Below are positions 1 to 10,799 of a stretch of DNA of 64,000 nucleotides, in pieces (the stretch's first letter is position 1; each line of letters starts with the position of its first letter). The stretch covers positions 12,326,850 to 12,390,849 of the forward strand of contig NC_081544.1 in NCBI RefSeq assembly GCF_901000735.1. Direction: 5' to 3'. The notes under the pieces are model-generated. The model was not told where the DNA came from. It worked only from the letters and a program-made list of their open reading frames with translations, and made no database searches. Source of the stretch: Corylus avellana (lineage: Eukaryota > Streptophyta > Magnoliopsida > Fagales > Betulaceae). The translations under genes and the position numbers were made by a program.

Positions 1-7
1 TCATGTC

Positions 8-337
8 ATGGATGAAGAATCTCTGGTGGCAGTTTGGTTGAAATTTGAAAGTCGATATATGTCAAAGTCGTTGGTGAACAAGATTTATCTAAAGCAGCGG
101 TTGTACGGCTTGAAGATGGCTGAGGGCTCGAATCTGAGCCAACACATCAACGTGTTGCAGATAATCAGAGATCTGAAGAGGGTCGAAGTGAAGTTCGAAG
201 ACAAAGTCAAGGCATTGATCTTGTTGAATTCACTCCCAACTTCTCCAACATATGATAATCTGGTTACAACTCTAAAATGGGGGAAAGAGTCCTTGGAGTT
301 AGAGGACGTTACAGGAGCCCTGTTGGCTTTTCATTAA
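8..337 (+). pseudogene. Copia gag fragment (UBN2/Retrotran_gag family)
   Basis: The frame holds a typical copia Gag core: a YMSKSLVNKIYLKQRLYGLKM-like segment followed by LSQHINVL and a region ending SLELEDVTGAL. Gag would form the virus-like particle in the cytoplasm. The start lies upstream of the window and the frame stops at 335-337, before the zinc knuckle. A CX2CX4H-type knuckle is readable around 470-510 in another frame, but its last Cys codon reads Tyr. It is broken by at least one frameshift. Confidence 0.8.
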
Positions 338-507
338 AGGAAGAAAAGCATTGATGATAATTCTCAAGGGGAAGGGCTAGTTGTAAAGGGTAACTATGAG
401 CGTGGTAGAAGCAGTAACAAGGGTAATTCGAAAGACAACAATTCTCGGTCAAAGTCCAAGAGAAGGACATCAACTGTTATAAGTGCAGAAAGAAAGGGCA
501 CATCAAG

Positions 508-2000
508 TTGGACTATTCGGATTGGAAGAAGAATAAGGAGGATGAGAAAGAAGGCTCCTCAAAATCTGCGAATGTAGTGGAAGACAATTCATACGATGCT
601 AATGGCGATATGCTTTCTGTTGCATCTAATTCAGAGCATCCTGTGGATTCTTGGATTCTGGACTCAGCATGTTCGTTTCACGTGATGTCCAACAGAGATT
701 GGTTTGACACCTACAGGTTAGTTAATTTTGGTATAGTTACTGTGGGTAATGGTGCACATTGCAAAATTACTGGCATAGGTATTATTAGAATTAAGATCTT
801 TGATGGTGTGATTAGAACGTTATGTGATGTTAGACATGTACCAGAAGTGGAAAAGAATTTGATTTCATTAGGTACCTTAGACTCAAACGATTATGGTTAT
901 AAATCTAAAGCTGGAGTAATGAAGGTGACTAATGGTGCGATGGTAGTGATGAAGGGACAGAAAAGTTCAAAAGATATCCATAAACTGTTGGGAAGTACAG
1001 TTGTAGGTGGAATCGCCTCTGTGGAGTCTGAGTCTGATTGTTGTGTTTTATGGCATATGCGGTTGGGTCATATGAGTGAGTGGGGCATGTTGGAGCTTCA
1101 TAAGAGAAATCTGTTGAAGGGTGGCAAAACATGCAAACTTCATTTCTGGAAGTTCTGTGTACTGGGAAAGCAAATTCGGGTACAATTCAAGACAGCCACA
1201 CACAAGACAGAGGACATTCTGGACTATGTTCATTCTGATGTTTGGGGACCTGTGAGGATAGTGTCCCGAGGAGGACATATGTACTTTGTGATCTTTATTG
1301 ATGATTTCTCTAGAAAGGTTTGGGTGTACTTCATGCCGCACAAATCAGAGTACACTGACATATGTACTTCGTGATCTTTATTGATGATTTCTCTAGAGTG
1401 GTTTAAGTGCCTGAGGACAGATAATGACACTGAGTACACAAATGACATGTTCAAAGATTTCTATGAGCAGCAGGTATAAAGAGACATTTCACAGTATGCA
1501 AGACACCACAACAAAAATGTGTGGCGGAAAGGATGAATAGGTCCATTGCAGAGAGAGCACAATGTCTTAGGTTGAATGCTAGACTTGCAAAGGTTTTATG
1601 GGCAGATGCATAAAGTATGGCATTCTACTTGATCAACAGGTCACCGTGGGTAGCACTAGATGGGAAAGTTGCAGAAGAGGTGTGGACAGGTAATGTGGTA
1701 GATTACTCTGGATTGAGAGTATTTGGTTGGCCAACCTATGTGCACATACGTAGTGAAAAAAGATCGAAGCTTGATCCAAAGCCTAGATATTATTTCTTTC
1801 TCGGATACGGGAAAGGGGTCAAGGGTTACAAGTTTTGGGATTCGAAGGCAAACAAGGCGGTGATCAGTAGAGACGTGGTATTTGAAGAAAATTCCATGTT
1901 GAAGAGTACTAGGATGAAAAGTAGTAGGGGCCAGAAAACAGAAGCAATGATAAGCAGGTGGAGTTAGAGATCCCGTGCAAAAGAACACTTCCCTGGGTAC
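508..2000 (+). pseudogene. Copia protease, GAG-pre-integrase and integrase remnant
   Basis: The longest open stretch, 508-1374, contains the aspartic protease motif WILDSACSFH, then LWHMRLGHMS of the GAG-pre-integrase domain, then the start of the integrase core (YVHSDVWGP, YFVIFIDDFSRKVWVYF). Protease would mature the polyprotein and integrase would insert the cDNA. The frame breaks at about 1374, where a short stretch (near 1278-1317) is repeated at about 1358-1398. Integrase then continues in other frames: AFYLINRSP at about 1617 and the GYGKGVKGYKFWD segment near 1804-1842. It is not functional. Confidence 0.85.
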
Positions 2001-2087
2001 AGAGACCTCTACTTCAAGAATTGACCAGCATCCACTGACAGACCTAGACGCACTATCAGGCCACCAGTCAGGTACGGTTATGAGGAC

Positions 2088-2849
2088 ATGGATTCCTATG
2101 CTCTTGTCATCAGTAGCGGAGATCCTACTACTTTTCAAGAGGCTGTCAATAGCCAAGAGAAGAACAAAAGGGTGGGTGCTATGGCGGAGGAGATGGAATC
2201 CTTGCATAAGAAACAAACGTTGGATTTGGTGGAGCTTCTAGAATGGAAGAGGGTGATAGTGTGTAAGTGGGTGTACAAGAAAAAGGAAGTAGTATCAGAA
2301 AAAGGGTTAAAAAAGTTCAAGGCTCGCCTAGTAGCAAAGAGTTATTCACAGCAAAAAGGGGTTGATTACGAGGAAATATTTTCCCTAGTAGTCAGACATA
2401 CTTCTATCAGAGTGGTATTGGTGTTGGTAGCTCATTATGACATGGCATTGGAGTAGATGGATGTGAAGATAGCTTTTCTCATTGGTGATTTGGAGGAGCA
2501 GATTTACACGTAGTAACCAGAGGGGTTCAGTCAACCTGAACAGGAGCACCTAGTCGGTAAATTGAAGAAGTCACTTTATAGGCTGAAGCAGTCTACAAGG
2601 CAGTGGTATAAGCGGTTTGACTCCTATATAACCAGAATTGGCTACATGAGATGTGAGTATGATTGTTGTGTTTATGTGAGGAGCCTTGAAGATGGCTCAT
2701 TTATTTTTCTGTTACTGTACGTGGATGATATGCTTATTGCAGCAAAGAGTATAGTGGAGGTCAACAAACTAAAGTTTTTGTTGAGTAAAGAATTTTGCAT
2801 GAAGGATTTGGGCATTGGGATGCAGTTAAATGGATTTTCAGATACTTAA
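2088..2849 (+). pseudogene. Copia reverse transcriptase remnant
   Basis: The fragments include KWVYKKKEV, FKARLVAKSYSQQKGVDYEE, MDVKIAFLIGDLEEQIY and the catalytic YVDDM box at about 2717-2731. The enzyme would copy the element RNA into cDNA. Stop codons interrupt it near 2454 and 2512. The thumb and connection region is missing: at about 2810-2830 the frame jumps from CMKDLGIG to WIFRYLKGT, removing roughly 100 residues relative to family members. The catalytic YVDD is preserved, but the gene is dead. Confidence 0.88.
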
Positions 2850-3328
2850 AAGGTACTACAGACTACGGCATCACTTTTGTCAAACAGAATAGGGATTTGT
2901 TAGTTGTGGGATATGTGGATGCAGATTATGCAGGGGACTTGGATGCCAGGAGATCGATCACGGGCTATGTGTTCACTCGTGTAGGAAGACCCATATGTTG
3001 GAAGTCTATGATCCAGTCCACGGTTGCAATGTCCACAACTGAGGTAGAGTATATGGCGGCAGCTGAAGCTGCAAAGGAAGCTTTGTGTCTCACAGGATAA
3101 GTCAAGGAGCTAGGTATTTAGCAAGGTGAAGTTTCATTGTATTGTGACAGCCAGAGTACCATTTATTTGGCAAAGAACCAAGTGTATCATGCGAGAACTA
3201 AACACATTGATGTGAGGTTTCACATGATCAGGGAATTGGTTGCTACAGGTGACTTGTTACTTGAGAAGATCCACACTTCTTGCATTGGTACGGGGTATTT
3301 TGGGGATTTCCTTAATACGTCTGTACAA
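2795..3328 (+). pseudogene. Copia RNase H remnant
   Basis: The sequence encodes the copia RNase H: YVDADYAGDLDARRSITGY, then STTEVEYMAAAEAAKEALCL, then LYCDSQSTIYLAKN and HARTKHIDVRFHMIRE. The acidic catalytic positions (D of VDADYAG, E of EVEYMA, D of CDSQS) are recognisable. In-frame stops at about 3098 and 3119 split it. It ends in LTR-proximal sequence just before the CACTA insertion at 3329. Confidence 0.88.
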
Positions 3329-3354
3329 CACTACAAAAAACACAATTTTTATTG

Positions 3355-3730
3355 ACATAGGTTTACTGACGTGTCAGGTCGTCTGACACGTCAGTAAATC
3401 CTCCTGACGGGGCTTTCCTGACGTGTTTCGGTCGTGAAGAATGTGGGTGTCAGGAAATGAGAATTCCTGACGTGTCATTTTTGGCACGTCAGGAATTACT
3501 GACGTGCTAGATCCAACACGTCAGAAAATACTGACGTGTTGGATTTAACACGTCAGGAAAATTTTTTGACGTGTCAAATTTTGACACGTCAGTAAATTTT
3601 TTTAATTAAAAAAAAATCCAAAAAAAATTAAAAAAAGAAAAATTAATTTTTTTAATAATTTTAAATTTCCTGACGTGCCAAATAATTTTAAATTTCCTGA
3701 CGTGCCAAAATTGACACGTCAGGAAATTTA
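3355..3730. repeat. Left subterminal TGACGTGTC/GACACGTCA array of the CACTA element
   Basis: Well over a dozen copies of a 9-10 bp motif, TGACGTGTC/TGACGTGCC and reverse complements, recur about every 15-40 bp. In En/Spm elements the subterminal repeats bind the element's TnpA protein; the same role here is inferred. The ACGT core also resembles plant bZIP sites, which could be coincidental. Confidence 0.9.
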
Positions 3731-4272
3731 AAATTATTAAAAAAATTATTTTTCTTTTTTTAAAATTTTTCTGGATTTTTTTTTTCAATTAAAAATATTT
3801 TTTTTAGTCTGAAGAATAGTACGTTTCTTCTTCCTCCAGCTCTCTCCTTGCTGCCTTCTTCCTTCCTCCATTTGCACTCTCTCTCTCTCTCTCTCTTCTT
3901 TCCTCCATTTTCAAAAACCCAAACCCAAAAAATCTTCAAAAAATCAAAAACCCAAATCAAAATATAAACTTTATCCTTCTTCCTTCTTCTATCTTCTTCT
4001 CTTCAAATCAAAAATCAAAAATCTCTCAAATCAAATCAAAATAAACCAAATTAGAGCTTCTTCAAATCAAAAATCTCTCTTCTTCGATCCTCTTCTCTTC
4101 TAATTTTTATTTTTATTTTTATTTATTTTTATTTTTTTTCTTCTGCTTCTCTTCTTCGATCTTCTCTTCTCCTTTTGTTTTTTTTTTTTCTTCTTNNNNN
4201 NNNNNNNNNNNNNNNATAAATATATATTTTTAATTTTTATTTTTTTATAAATCATGTTTATTTTATATTATA

Positions 4273-4650
4273 TATGTATAAACATTATATTTACTGACGT
4301 GTCATTTTGACACGTCAATAAATTATTGACGTGTCATTTTAACACGTCAATAAATTATTGACGTGTCAAAGTAACACGTCAATATTTACTGACGTGTCTA
4401 ATTTTGACACGTCAGTAAATATTAAATTATTATGTTATTTAAATAAAAAATTTTAAAATAAAATTGAATTCAAATTTACTGACGTGTCAGATAGTGACAC
4501 GTCAGTAAATCCTGACGTGTTATATTCAACACGTCAGTAAATGTTGACGTGCCACTTTTGGCACGTCAAAAAAAATTTGTTGACGTGCCAGTTTTGGCAC
4601 GTCAATATTTACTGACGTGGCAAAAAAATGGAACTGTTTGACACGTCAGG
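4273..4650. repeat. Right subterminal TGACGTGTC/GACACGTCA array of the CACTA element
   Basis: This mirrors the left array: repeated TGACGTGTC-type motifs alternate with reverse complements, many separated by short A/T spacers such as AAATTTTGA or ATTTT. Pairing of arrays at both ends supports the element boundaries. Confidence 0.9.
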
Positions 4651-4673
4651 AAATTGCCTTTTTTTTTGTAGTG

Positions 4674-4872
4674 CAAGTAGGATTTAGGGTTTTTCCTATA
4701 TATAAGTATAATGTAACCCTGAATCATTAAGAGTAATAAAATACAGCCGCCTCTCTGTGGACGTAGAAAAATTGTCAAACTACGTTAAATCTGTGCATCG
4801 ACTCTCTCTCCTAATCTGCCTCTCTTTTCAATTCTATATTGTTCATCAATTATTGTGCACGGTAACAACATT
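4674..4872 (+). mobile_element. Copia 3' LTR remnant
   Basis: Downstream of the CACTA element the host copia resumes with a TATATATAAG promoter-like stretch (about 4699-4708), a TAAT-AATAAAA stretch near 4731-4741 and a CCGCCTCTCTGTGGACGTAG-type segment. This fits the R/U5 part of Tork-type LTRs. The tail ends near GGTAACAACA at about 4863-4872. No matching 5' LTR is in the window. Confidence 0.65.
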
Positions 4873-6160
4873 CAAGAAAATGAAGCATTTATGGAAAGTT
4901 TTGGGCTTAAAGGACACTTTGAGAAGACATGATGATATGGTTAAATTTAATCAAATCAATGAAATGATTAAATCGGAATTTCTCTAATTAGAGTCAAAAT
5001 CGGATTGGATTCAAATTTGGATTCTACACAAGTCTCAGTATTTCGACTAGAACTTTCTTCTTATGTATTGGATTGACATGATTCTCATAGCGTTGGAAAG
5101 CTAACTCAAAATACTACAAATCATTGTGAAATAGGATTTTCCTAATTTGGATGTTTGCTATACCAAAATTGTCCCGCAATGTAAGAACGCAAATCTGGGC
5201 AAATCCTATTCCGATATGTACTTGGATTGCTTCCTTATTTGACTAAGAGATTGAAGTCCGATTCTTATAGGATTCCCAGGGCTTCTAGGGTTTCTCACAG
5301 CCCATAAATAGACCTCTAAGCCTCATAATTTCACATAGAATTCTAGACACAACTTCAGAAAAGGAATTTGGAGGCTACTTCTAGAAGCTTTTCGGTTTTA
5401 TTCTTTCCCTTTTATTTTTAGTCTTTATTTTAATTATGTGTAACTAAATTTAAGTTAAGGGCTAGATTGAAGCCCTAATCATGTCTTTTCAGGATCTTAA
5501 TATTGGCACCTTTGCTACAATCATATTTTGATATATTTAAATTGATTATTTCCTACTTAATTGAATTCCTCATATGAATGTGCCTAATCAACAAACGCAT
5601 GTGGTATGGATTACTTATTTAAGTCAATTTGGATGACTAAGTCCTGGGCTTAATAGAGTGACAAAAGATACCTTTGTTGGTTCTTGGGATAATCAACATG
5701 GAAAACCGGGAGTAGACACCCATGCCCTAGGCTCCATGTGTTTGTTGATTTCCATATATTTCTGCCTTTTCAAAGAACAACTTAATAGACACCCATGCTT
5801 AATCCTTTGAGAAAGAAAAGAATTAGAGTAGACACTCATGCCTAATTCGTTGCTTAGGGAGTTCAATAACTCAAGGAGAAGACACCCATGCTTTTAGGTT
5901 GGTAAACATTAAATATACCAGTATGATTGGTGCATTGACATACTATTATCTTAATTACTCTGATTAGTTGTGGATATCAAATCCCTAACGCTTTCATTTA
6001 TCTTTATCTCTTCTCATAATATCAATTTCGTGACAATTTTGATATTTCAAATTTAGAAAATCAATTCTAAGCAAAAACAACAATCCTCGTGGAAATGATC
6101 TTGTACTTGCACCTTATACTATTATTTCGATCTTGTGCACTTGCAAGTTAAAACATAGCA
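4873..6160 (+). mobile_element. Old gypsy-type LTR, + orientation
   Basis: The stretch matches, in opposite orientation, the LTR sequences at 56060-56523 and 58661-60018. Shared parts include a GTTGGAAAGCTAACTCAAA block, several AGACACCCATGCC-type repeats at 5700-5900, and an end region with CTCGTGGAAATGATCTTGTA and CTTGTGCACTTGCAAG. Boundaries are eroded and no TSD was found. It lies directly upstream of the protease-inhibitor locus. Confidence 0.65.
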
Positions 6161-6162
6161 AA

Positions 6163-7537
6163 TATTATGGCAATATTTGTTATGGTATTTATTATTGTAA
6201 ATATCCTGATTTTATGTGATTTTGTAATTATTGTATACAATTGTAAATAGGTCATTTTAGGTCATTTTAATATACAATTGAACATACATTAGTAATACAA
6301 ATTTCTTCTCTAAAATTATCTTACTTTTGTCTTTTTCTACAACATAGACACATCAGTTTTATCTAACATACTTTTTCTATTTTCCACTCAAATAATAAGT
6401 ATTGTTTCAACATATTTACCTATTTTTTGAAGTTTCACGACAACTCAAAACCCCTTCTAGTTTTTTCTCTCAAAAATAGCTTTTCAAATATAGCAAAATC
6501 AATAAATGAGTTGTCAAAATCCTCATATAAATATCGTTTACACAAGTACTGTTCTTTCTCATTAATTTTCTTTCAAACACTCAAAAAGTACACTCAGTCA
6601 TGAAGATCTTGTCCATTTTGGCCGTCTTTCTACTTGCTCTCTTTGTCACTTGTGGTAACTTCTTAAATCTACTTTACATATATTTAAATTTATAAATAAT
6701 GTGTTATTGGCCTACGAAACCATGTCAAACATTCAACGTATAAGTTACTTTAAAGTTAGTTTTCCCATTTACATCATAAAATATTTGCTTGAAAAGTTTA
6801 TATTTGTTTCTAAAATTTAACATCTTTAATACATTGAATTTGTCTAGTTAATCAAACATTTGTAAGTGGTTTTGTGGTACCTAATGTAACTCATATAATA
6901 ATATTCAAAGTAATCATCTAAATGTTAGAGAAAGCTAAGGAACCCATTGATAATTGATTGTCAATTAAATTGAAAGCAAAGGAGCCTAGCTACTTAAGTA
7001 TAAGAAAACTCATAAGAGAACATGCAAACTACATGGCAAGATAGTTATGGTTTTAGAAAAATCCTTTATTTTTTGTTAAGTGAGGGAAGCAATTTTATAT
7101 GATTCCTTTTATTTAGAAAGAATAATGTCAATATTTGTTAACTTTTAAAGTCATCCTTTTAAATGGTCAGTAACATATATTTATATATCATGCTAGGTTC
7201 CTCTACTTCTGAAGAAATCGGGACAAACCGTTATGTACCTACATGGCCTCGTTACCCACCTTGTGCCAGTGGTTCTTGCACAGATCGATTATGTTGTGCC
7301 CAAGGTACTCTCCCTCTCTCACTCTCTCTCTCTCTCTCTCTCCCCCTCTATGTGTCATAAATCATTTATTTTCCAGCTCTATTTAACTTATAAACTCCAT
7401 CCGTGCGGACAAGGAACTTCCAAGAGTTTTTTTTTGGCCGGAATTTAACGTAGTATCTAATGGTGTAAATGATTTCACCTGATAAATATGTTAGTACGTT
7501 ATTCAAAAAATTTAAAGGATATGATATCATCTATGTC
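6163..7537 (+). repeat. Upstream copy of the protease-inhibitor tandem duplication
   Basis: From ATTATGGCAATATTTG (about 6170) through promoter, exon 1, intron 1, exon 2 and the first part of intron 2, this block aligns collinearly with 9600-10990. The match ends at CATCTATGTCGTG in intron 2, where the downstream copy runs into LTR sequence. Confidence 0.88.
6526..6533 (+). promoter_or_regulatory. TATA box of the protease-inhibitor gene
   Basis: TATAAATA lies 67 bp upstream of the ATG at 6600, leaving room for a leader of about 35 nt, and is kept identically in the pseudogene copy (9966-9973). Confidence 0.75.
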
Positions 7538-8913
7538 GTGTTTTAAGAATGAGTATTTTAAGAATAACTTTCAAGCTAATTTAAGTAAAAAACATTACCG
7601 CTCATGTTTATTTAAATTTGAATGTACATTTAAATGTCATTATTTCAAGTACTAAAAAGGTGAGATGGTGTTGGAATAGATCTTTGGGTTTAAATCTTAC
7701 AAAGAAATCGAAAATGAAAAGGAAAGATATGGATGTGCAATAAATTAGTTATTGAAATAGGTACGAATTTGGACAGTTAATGTGAGAGAGTCGATATGAG
7801 ATTTACTCGTCCTAAAATAATTTGCGTCTTAGTCACAAACATGGGCCGTTGAGTTCTATTTGGGCTCTCTCAATTTAGCTGCTAAAATTGCAGCAATCCG
7901 AAAAGTTAATTATTGTGAATCAAAATTTAGAAAAAAAAGAAAAATGTGTTGACATTTGAAAAAGAAAAATGAAATACTAAGAAAAAGATTTAATCATGCT
8001 CCTATTTAGATTTCTTAATTTCCAAATACCAATTTAATTGTCATAAATACTAATTTTTATCTTCTCTAGTCAATCTCTCATCCTAGACCATTCACATTTT
8101 TTTCAAATATACTATTAAATTTGTAGGACCGACTGTAGGTCCTATAGATCTAATGGTAGGCTTAAAAATAATTTGTACCCGAGATGGATAAGAGTTGGGA
8201 AAAATAGCAGGTCTCCTTGACTATTTCTTCATTTATTTTCCCTTCGTATGAGAATCTAAATAATGAAATGCTAGGTTATATTCCTCGTTTCCAATAGCTT
8301 AAGTCTAATTTAATTGTTGTACTTGTTGTTATGCTTATTACGAGTAATGTCATTTAATAGATTGTTATACGACTGACATATAACTTGAAAACGTGGTAGT
8401 AAAAATCTTAACTTAAAAAAATATAAAAATTAATGACTAACTTTCAGTACCACATCATCCCAGATATTTGGCAGTTGTATAAAAGTCTACCAAAGCTTAT
8501 TTCTCTATGATCATTGTGTACACTTTTGAATTTCTTCTTCTTCTTCTTCTTCTTCTTCTTCTTCCCTTTTTCTTAAATAAATGTTAATGCTTAGAGAACT
8601 TCTAAGAAAGATAGAAATTAATTATCATTTTGTTGGGAATTGCATCGAAGCGTGATGTTTTCGGAAAGAATAATTTTCATCCTAGTTCTATACTGATGCT
8701 AATTCAATTTTTGTAGGTCACAAATTTCGATGGCCTGAATTGGTTGGAAAGAATGAGCAGCAAGCCAAGGCAGTGATACAAAAGGATAACCCAATGGTAA
8801 AAGCAGTAGTTCTACCTCCAGGCTGGGTAGGACTTGCAGATTTCTGTTGCAATCGTGTATACCTTGTCCTTGATCGCAATCACAATATCGTTTCAGCACC
8901 TGTAGTTGGCTGA
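6600..8913 (+). CDS. Potato inhibitor I family serine protease inhibitor, secreted, three exons
   Basis: Exons 6600-6654, 7197-7304 and 8717-8913 join with GT-AG introns, both phase 1, to give 119 aa. Residues 1-18 form a hydrophobic signal peptide (MKILSILAVFLLALFVTC), so the product should enter the secretory pathway. Residues 19-55 are a linker with a CX4CX4CC pattern. Residues 56-119 are the inhibitor domain: WPELVG (60-65), AKAVIQKDNP, VVLPPGW, and NIVSAPVVG at the C terminus. By family alignment the reactive bond is Ala95-Asp96. The family blocks subtilisin- and chymotrypsin-like proteases, often in defence. Odd points: the usual DFRCDRV reads DFCCNRV, replacing a loop-supporting Arg with Cys98, and P2 is Leu rather than Thr. 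Cys52 and Cys99 are the likely conserved disulfide. AATAAA follows at 8943-8948. The start is chosen because it gives the signal peptide and a frame open across all splices. Confidence 0.9.
7305..8716 (+). other. Intron 2 of the protease-inhibitor gene (1.4 kb)
   Basis: It begins GTACTC and ends TTTTTGTAG. It contains a (CT)n run at about 7312-7341, near the 5' splice site and also present in the pseudogene, and a (CTT)n run at about 8530-8562. I see no gene or element inside. Intron 1 (6655-7196) likewise holds nothing recognisable. Confidence 0.8.
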
Positions 8914-8942
8914 GACTACATTTTGTAATGAAGTTTGAAACA

Positions 8943-8948
8943 AATAAA
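8943..8948 (+). terminator. Likely polyadenylation signal of the inhibitor gene
   Basis: AATAAA lies 30 bp after the TGA stop, a normal plant near-upstream element distance. Confidence 0.6.
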
Positions 8949-9117
8949 AACTAAGTATTACTATTTTGCTTTTCTCTGCAAGTTGAAAGGAGAAGCAAAA
9001 AGGCATATGATTTTTCTAATGTTGTTTGCCAAAGTGTATTTAATATGTACGTTGGATAAATTAGATATATACATATACTTATATACACAAAGCCATAAGG
9101 AGACATGGAGCCCATGC

Positions 9118-9360
9118 CTTTCACGAAGCAGGGACGGAGCCAGAAAGTCTTATGGGTAGAGGCAAATCATAAATGAAAAATATTTTAGGATATGAGGGCA
9201 AAAGTATGAATGAGAAATATATAAAAATTGAAGGTTAAATTAATACAAAATAAAATTAGTATCAATTCATTGTTCAAAAAAATAAAATAAAATAAACAAA
9301 GGAAAAGATAGAAATAATTACTTCATAATATATGTCAAAATTCAATTTAAATACCTATCA
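9118..9360. repeat. Dispersed repeat shared with 55840-56060
   Basis: From GGGACGGAG onward, including TCTTATGGGTAGAGGCAAA and GAAATATTTTAGGATAT-like stretches, this segment aligns collinearly with 55840-56060. Two copies in unrelated contexts suggest a dispersed, probably non-coding element; its class is not clear. Confidence 0.75.
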
Positions 9361-9599
9361 AAATAGGACCCATTGTTCTATTAGATCCTGAAAATCATGT
9401 GGCAAAATTTATAATGAATATTGCAGTAATTTCTCTTTTTATGGACGACATCAAAGAATCAGTCAAAAACTAATCTTGAATTTTATTATGAAGCTTAGTT
9501 TTGACAATGTTCAAGGCTGAAAATGTTTGTTATATAGTTGCGGAAGAAACAGTAAAAGTAGTAACAAGTACAATAAATTAAACACAAGTTCATATTCTC

Positions 9600-10761
9600 A
9601 ACATATTATGGCAATATTTGCTATGGTATTCATTATTGTAAATATGCTGATTTTGTAGTTGTTGTATTTCCTTTCTTTAAGGGCCTTATTCAACTATAAA
9701 TAGGTCATTTTACTGTATAATTGAACATACATTAGTAATACAAATTTCTTCTCTAAAATTATCTTTCGTTTGTCTTTTTCTACAACATAGAAACGTCAGT
9801 TTTATCTAACATACTTTTTCTATTTTCCACTAAAATAATCGGTATTGTTTCAACATATTTACCGATTTGTTGAAGTTTCACAACTCAAAACCCCTTCTAG
9901 TTTTTTCTCTCAAAAAAAGCTTTTCAAATATAGCAAAATCAATAAATGAGTTGTCAAAATCCTCATATAAATATCGTTTACACAAGTCCTGTTCTTTCTC
10001 ATTAATTTTCTTTGAAACACTCAAAAAGTACACTCAGTCATGAAGATCTTGTCCATTTATGCCCTCTTTCTACATGCTCTCTATGTCACTTGTGGTAACT
10101 TCTTAAATCTACTTTAGATATATTTAAACTTATCAAAAATGTGTTACTGGCATGCGAACCCATGTCAAACATAAAACATATACGTTATATTAAAGTTAGT
10201 TTTCCCATTTATATCATAAAATATTCGCTTGAAAATTTTCTATTTTTTTTTTTCTAAAATTTAACATCATTGTTACGTTGAATCTGTCTTGTTAATCAAA
10301 CATTTGTGAGACATTTGTAAATGCTTTTTGTGGAACCTAACGTTACTCATATAATAATATTTGAAGTAGTCATCTAAACCTTAGAGAAAGCTAAGGAACA
10401 TATTGATAATTGATTGTCAATTAAATTGAAAGCAAAGGAGCCTAGCTACTTAAGTATAAGGAAATTCATAAGAGAACATGCAAACTAAATGGTAAGGTAG
10501 TTGTGGTTTTAGAAGAATCCTTTACTTTTCGTTAAGTGAGGGAAGTAATTTTATATGATTCCATTTATTTAGAGGGAATGATGTCAACATTTGTTGCCTT
10601 TTAAAGTCATCCTTTTAAATGGTCAGTAACATATACTTATATATCATGGTAGGTTCTCTACATCTGAAGAAATCGGGACAAACCGTTATGTACCAACATG
10701 GCCTCGTTACCAACCTTGTGTCAGTTGTTCTTGCACAGATCGATTATGTTGTGCCCAAGGT

Positions 10762-10799
<38 letters not shown>

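Larger units (their letters stand above)
3329..4673. mobile_element. Non-autonomous CACTA (En/Spm-type) DNA transposon with 3-bp TSD
   Basis: The element starts CACTACAAAAAA and ends TTTTTTTTGTAGTG, so it has the CACTA inverted termini. The 3 bases CAA lie directly outside both ends (3326-3328 and 4674-4676), matching the 3-bp duplication of this superfamily. The subterminal zones at 3355-3730 and 4273-4650 are packed with TGACGTGTC-like motifs in both orientations, often as back-to-back pairs that could fold into hairpins. No transposase is present; the middle is AT- and pyrimidine-rich with a 20-N gap (4196-4215). It would have to move with enzymes from another copy. Confidence 0.92.
1..4872 (+). 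mobile_element. Degenerate Ty1/copia retrotransposon (Tork/TNT1-like), split by a CACTA element
   Basis: Reading left to right there are remnants of gag, zinc knuckle, protease, GAG-pre-integrase, integrase, reverse transcriptase and RNase H, then an LTR-like tail at 4674-4872. Integrase before reverse transcriptase is the copia order. The 5' LTR and gag start lie outside the window. The coding part ends near 3328, where a CACTA element (3329-4673) interrupts it. Stops, frameshifts and an internal deletion make it inactive. Peptides resemble the TNT1-94-type Pol commonly annotated in plants; the Tork lineage is an inference from remembered family motifs. Confidence 0.9.

Noticed and set aside
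3606..3960. Lys/Phe-rich short ORFs
   Set aside because: Low-complexity A/T and CT tracts inside the CACTA element explain them.
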